Part shown: positions 59,406 through 64,000 of the stretch, one piece after another | Layout of the letters: the number at the start of each line of letters is the position of its first letter | Numbering within the stretch: position 1 is the first letter of the stretch | Source: Tetrahymena thermophila SB210 | Taxonomy: Eukaryota > Ciliophora > Oligohymenophorea > Hymenostomatida > Tetrahymenidae | DNA length: 64,000 bases | Assembly: GCF_000189635.1 (NCBI RefSeq) | Contig: NW_002476178.1 | Span: forward strand, 248,001-312,000 | Reading direction: 5' to 3' | Notes under the pieces: generated by a model | The model's database searches: none | What the model was told of the DNA's origin: nothing | What the model saw: only the letters and a program-made list of their open reading frames with translations | Program-made: the position numbers and the translations under genes

Positions 59406-62297
59406 ATGAAAAGCTCATTAAAAAAATAATAGCAATTGAATGATAGTTAAAATCTCAAGACTGGACAAGGTACCTAAAACTAAGAAGATATGAAGGTGAA
59501 TAAAAGAGTTAACATTTTGAATACCAAAGTTGAAGATAATTCAAAGAATATAAGTCATGCCTCCTCCTAAGCTAATAGAGTTTCGAAGCAGATGATTTAT
59601 AATGAAAATATGCAAATTTTGATTGACAAAAATAACTTAAATGATTCAGAAATTAAAGATGAAAGTGAATTATTCTAACCTATTAATTTGAATAAAAATC
59701 AAGCTCAATTATAATTAATTATGAAAGACTATATCTCAGCATAAACACACTACAAAAGTATATATGTTATTTAAATATTTAAACTCAATAATTCTACTTG
59801 CCATTTATAAGCAAAAATATATTTTGAATAAATTATATTAGCGTAGAACTTTATGCAATTTGGATTTAATATCTAATAATAATATAAAAACACCATAAAA
59901 TTATATTAATAAATTTTTACTAAATATATACCTAGTTGGATTGCATGAAGATGTTGACAATATGATGAGCAGGACTAAAAAGTGTTAAATTTAAATATTA
60001 GAATAAGAATAGGATTTAGATGGATGGTATAAAAAATAACTTGCTTAAAAAAGTAATTTTTTTTCTTTTGAGGGATAATAAATGAATGATAATTAATACC
60101 TGAAATAAAATATTTTAAATATTTGCTATGTATTTAATCATTTTTAATTCTTTTTATTGAAAAAAATAAATAAGTATCAAATGAAGTTTTTTAAGAAGAA
60201 GAGTCTAAGAAAGAAATGAAACATAAATTACTAGATGATTTGCTTATTTAAGACACACCTGAGCTCAACCAAAAAATTATTTCAAGTATACTTAGAGACA
60301 AACTGCCAAATAACTTAATGCAGGGTTAAACAAATTTTTCTAGCTCTTAAAATTCTAACAAAATATAGCCTATACTAAAAAAAATCATTAGTATAAAAAA
60401 TAAAAATAAAATATCTGAAGCTGAAGAAAATTAAAAAAACGAAGGCCCCATTCACATAACATCAGCTACAAGTGGCAATCTACTAAGAATGTATAATCCT
60501 TATCTAATATTATAAAACCAAGAGGTACAAAAAAGAATGAAAACTGAAAATTTAATTGGAAAAATAGTCATTGATAAGGTAAAAAAGGAAGAATAAAAAT
60601 TAAAAAATTTGTAGACTTTTAGCTAAATAAATTAAGACAGTCCCTAATTGATTCATAAAAATAACGGAGAATATTCTAAAAAGAAATAAAATGCAACTGC
60701 TGCAGAAATAGAAGAAGAAGAAAACTTGAGGATACAAAAGCTTATTGATGTTGGGAAGCAATAAGTTAAGAACACTTTAAAAAACTTTAAAGGACTTTCA
60801 AATTATTATCTGGACAATATATTAAAGAATGACAGTATAAAGAAGTAGCTTGAAGAGAGTAACAAAGGAAAAAATAATTTATTTTATCTAAAAGGCGACA
60901 TGGTATTTGCACCTTACTCTGAAATTGAATAAATATATTTGCCTAAATATTTTTAAACATTTGAAAAGTTATAATAAGCTAGGATAGATGAATATGAATT
61001 AAGAATATGTATAGCCAATTAAATAGATTTAATTAAAGAAAAGCAAATATATGCCAATGAATTGTAAAAATAAATTGAAAATCTAAATTCCACTCAAGTG
61101 AATAATCAAAATAATTTATCAAATAATGCTAATTAGAAAAGTATATAGCCCAATCCTATTAGTGCAAAACAAGCTTAAAAAATACAAAGTGAAAACATGA
61201 AGCTTTATAAAAGGAAAGAAATGTTGAAAGAAGAAACAAACTCAGTGAATTGCAATATTGAAATATTGAAGTAAGAGTTGTAAGATTTGTAGAAAAAATA
61301 GGCTTCCTATTAGGATAATATCAAATAACTTAAAATCGTGAGAACAAAGATAAGAGCTTATATCAAGACAACTCTACTTGCAATGATGCAAAAGGATTTA
61401 ACCTTATTTATTAATATGAAAAAACCAATTGATCTCTCATTAGCAAATATAGTTTCTACTCTAATAAAAATAGGAGAAAATATTTATAATGAGTATTTTC
61501 CTTAATTTTTAGACTAATAACAAATAGAGTTGATAATTCATGTATGTATTTGATAATTATTATTCTCATTTTTTTTCATTTAATAGTCCTTATTTACACA
61601 ATATTTTTTAAAGATTGCAGAATTAAAGGTAGAAGCAGAAAACATCAAAGAAAAAGACTTGAAATAAATAAATGATATAAAACTACCTACTAATTCTTAA
61701 TCAATTTTCTCTTAGTTAAGTTATTAGTGTTCAAAACAATGCATAACTTAAGAAGTAACTCATACGTTCTTACATTTTTTTTATTGATTTCATTTGTTTT
61801 AGGCTGAAAGAAGAATTAAAGAAATAACAAAAGAAATACTGTCAGTTAAAAAACCTATTTTCAAACTTGATGAAGGCACTTAGACTCATACTATGCAATA
61901 TGAAAGTGTTTTATTGAATAATTCAACTCCCAAAAAAATTATTATTGAGAAATAAGAAATAGAAGAGAACAAAGATGTTGTCCTTAAAAGATTAGAAAAA
62001 AGAGAGGCAATAAATAACTTCTTACAACTAACTGTAGATAAAGTTAAAGAGCTAGAAGAAAATGAGTTAGATAGGCTTGAAAAAAGTTTTTCTACTTTAA
62101 AGACAGAGCAACTTTCACACTTGAAAAACGTTCTTATTTCAATATTTGGTATCATTAGAGGATGTGAATAACTATCCCATTTTTTACAGTTTCGCAAAGT
62201 AATTTTTAACTAATTCTACAATTTACTTTCTTTTTATAAAAATAACTTTAATTTTTTTATATAATCAGATTTTTCATTATTTGAATATTTCTATTGA
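59406..62297 (+). CDS. Hypothetical coiled-coil protein, five exons
   Basis: Exons 59406-59757, 59936-60052, 60175-61541, 61587-61754 and 61803-62297 join in phase into 832 residues. The N-terminal quarter is Gln/Asn-rich. The middle has a folded-looking block (FYLKGDMVFAPYSEIEQIYL, then PKYFQTFEKLQQARIDEYEL). After it come long Glu/Lys/Gln helices: IDLIKEKQIYANELQKQIEN, KLYKRKEMLKEETNSVNCNI and EILKQELQDLQKKQASYQD. The C-terminal exons continue with helices (RIKEITKEILS ... KRLEKREAINNFLQL). Such architecture is common in axonemal or basal-body proteins, but I find no named domain. The final ~30 residues after RKVIFNQ are Phe/Tyr/Asn-rich and could be read-through of an unspliced GTAATT site, so the exact C-terminus is uncertain. 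Confidence 0.75.
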
Positions 62298-62359
62298 AAT
62301 AATAAAAAATTAATCCTTAAAAAATAAAATTAAAAAATTTCAAATTTAAAAAATAAATA

Positions 62360-63127
62360 ATGAATTTAAATATTAGAAAAATTAGATTAAAGATAATAAA
62401 TATATTTTATATCAATTAGTTTAAAAAATATTTGTTGAAGGGAAAAAATTTTACTAATAAAGAGAAAATTGACTTGATAAATCTTTTTAGAGAAAAAAAA
62501 CTAATCATTTAAGATAATTTAAGTGAAGATAGTTTAGTTTAAAATGATGAAAATAATAAAGAAAGAGAAATGGAATAGCATGCTAAAGAAAATTAAAAAC
62601 AAACTATAAAGTATAGAGACAGGTCTGAAAGTTTAGAGAGACTACAAAGTATTAAAAGCTTTTAAATTAAAAATAAAAATCATATAAACAACTCATAACA
62701 GCATGAAAACATGATAGATGACCAAACTTTTTATAAAACTTTTATGAAGACTTCAAATTCATTTACTAAGTAATAAAAAAGTTTCGAGAGTTAAGCAGCT
62801 AGCAGCTCAGATCATTATTACACAAATACATCAGATTTTATTTTAAATAACACATAATAGAGAAGATTTTAGATATTTAATAAAGATTTCTCTTTAAGTT
62901 AGAGCAATCAGCCTTATTTGTTATCAGAAAGAGGTTTATTATCTTAAACCAGTTCTGAGTTTCAAAATCCATTAAACAGAATAAAAAATGAGTAATTAAA
63001 GCTAGGTAAAATAGTGTAGTTTTAGTACTAAGATTCTTTTTCTCCAGTATCTCAGTTAGGAAGAAAGGTTTCTTTCCAATAATCTCCACAATCTTTTCTA
63101 AATAATAAATTAAAGCAAGAATTTTGA
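62360..63127 (+). CDS. Hypothetical Ser/Gln/Lys-rich protein
   Basis: A single frame of 255 codons from ATG at 62360 to TGA at 63127, only 62 bases after the previous stop on the same strand. The first ~20 residues are basic and Ile-rich (MNLNIRKIRLKIINIFYI). The rest is Ser, Gln and Asn-rich, with phosphosite-like DSFSPVSQLGRKVSFQQSPQ near the C-terminus. No domain recognised. It could instead be a 3' exon of the 59406 gene if an intron removes that gene's TGA; the close spacing makes this worth considering. Confidence 0.6.
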
Positions 63128-63367
63128 TATTAAATTTCTTAAAGTTCATAAAACAAAATAAATAATTTAAATTTATAAAAGTTAATAAATTTTAAGTTAC
63201 AGAAGTATAAATTAATATAAATCTATTCAGTAAGTTAGTTAGTTAGTTATTCGCTTGAAAATAAGATAATTTTTTTATATAAATTAATTTTTATATTATT
63301 TTTTAATCAGTTTTAAAATTTTAAGCATTTTAATTGCTAAATTGAATTCAAAAGCATAAACTTTTTT
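63128..63367. other. Convergent 3' intergenic region
   Basis: Short spacer between two stops; contains a GTTA run near 63233-63249. Nothing else seen. Confidence 0.6.
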
Positions 63368-64000
63368 TCAATATTCTTAAACACATTCTTTATCTATTTC
63401 AGACTAAGAAAGTTCACTGCAACTTGTTTAAGAAATTTCACTTAGCTATTATACAGATCCACAATATAATTCTTCTTCTTCTTCTTCTATTTATTCTTTA
63501 TCTGCAGCTTCACCCTTGTACACATTATTCTATTTTTCTTCTTCTTCTTCATCGTAGTATTTTTGTTTAACATTCTGTACTTAATTTAGAGAATTATTTT
63601 TTTGGAAAGAAAGTTCTTTATGATTGATTGTGTTAATATTATTAATAAACTTTGTTTATTAGTCGTTCGAAGTATTTGTAGAAGTTAATTTTGTTTGGCT
63701 TGAAGTAGAAGAAGACATCGTATCATTTTGAGATTAAGACTAAGATCGCTGGAGGTTTTCTAAACTTTGCTTTGCATCATTTAAAAATTTTTCTGAACAT
63801 TGATATTAATCTTATGTTGAGTGAGTTTTAAGTAAAGCATGTTTTTTGGGGGCATACTTTTTTACAAAATCCTAAACAACTTAGTTAAAAATATTTTGAT
63901 CTTTTATCAAGATCATTGCAGCTTCTGGATTTAAAGGATCTTTAGGATTAGGATAAGTAAGTAATTAAGGTAAAAAGATGTCAAAAATATTAATCAGCTC
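63368..64000 (-). CDS. UBE2H/UBC8-like ubiquitin-conjugating enzyme, C-terminal part
   Basis: The last 211 codons of a minus-strand gene that runs off the right edge. The first residues here (ELINIFDIFLPQLLTYPNPK) followed by DPLNPEAAMILIKDQNIFNQ match the end of the E2 fold in the UBE2H/yeast Ubc8 branch (VFESFLPQLLAYPNP, DPLNGDAAAMYL). The catalytic Cys lies outside the window. The conserved part ends near KKYAPKK, about 60 residues in. A Ser/Thr/Gln-rich tail follows, with two acidic runs (YDEEEEEKQ and EQIEEEEEELYCG). UBE2H also has an acidic tail, and works with the CTLH/GID ubiquitin ligase. The tail here is longer, near 150 residues. Confidence 0.88.

Overview
The window reads as macronuclear DNA of an oligohymenophorean ciliate, most likely a Tetrahymena. 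It is very AT-rich. Conserved proteins can only be read if TAA and TAG are glutamine and TGA is the sole stop: the topoisomerase II SEGQF motif, PP2C, PNO1 and the PKA regulatory subunit all carry in-frame TAA/TAG. Introns are mostly short, start GTAA/GTAT and end AG. Intergenic DNA is even more AT-rich than the genes. I saw no tRNA, rRNA, telomeric C4A2 repeat, CRISPR, IS element or recognisable transposon.

Layout. 1-1598 (-) is the 5' part of DNA topoisomerase II (TOP2), running off the left edge. 2726-3655 (-) is a small protein with an N-terminal membrane anchor. About 4730-5530 (-) is a decayed casein kinase 1 copy. 5983-7704 (+) and 8093-9919 (-) are ciliate proteins of unknown function. 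11296-12132 (+) is a four-exon, 119-residue membrane protein that looks mitochondrial. 12989-14453 (+) is a VMA21-like V-ATPase assembly factor with a long charged tail. 15936-17762 (+) is a PH-domain protein. 19519-21718 (+) is a coiled-coil protein preceded by a small spliced ORF. 22732-25260 (-) is a PTB/hnRNP L-like three-RRM protein. 26838-29028 (-) is a TPR protein. 29637-33296 (-) is a PP2C phosphatase with a Gln/Asn-rich arm. 34347 to about 36240 (-) is a cAMP-dependent protein kinase regulatory subunit.

After a diverged tandem repeat (37087-37862) come 38171-43054 (-), a very large cyclin-like protein with an Arg/Asp-rich tail; 43584-44380 (+), a BuGZ/ZNF207-like zinc finger; 44847-46890 (+), a degenerate kinase-like gene; 47568-49526 (-), a protein with two FAM13-like domains; 51384-52431 (-), PNO1 (40S ribosome assembly); 53524-55098 (+), an MFS transporter; 55466-56650 (+), 57677-58483 (-), 59406-62297 (+) and 62360-63127 (+), proteins of unknown function; and 63368-64000 (-), the C-terminal part of a UBE2H/UBC8-like ubiquitin-conjugating enzyme.

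The genes do not form an operon or pathway. It is an ordinary eukaryotic neighbourhood, with housekeeping genes (TOP2, PNO1, VMA21-like), signalling genes (PP2C, PKA-R, kinase relics) and several large Gln/Asn-rich proteins. I do not see a clear new multi-gene system. The most notable signals are the PKA-R second cAMP pocket lacking its key arginine, the two kinase relics, the tandem repeat with conserved ORF remnants, the spliced ORF just upstream of 19519, and the optional-looking 42-nt intron of the cyclin gene. Gene models were made by eye from frame, splice consensus and homology recalled from memory; no search was run.
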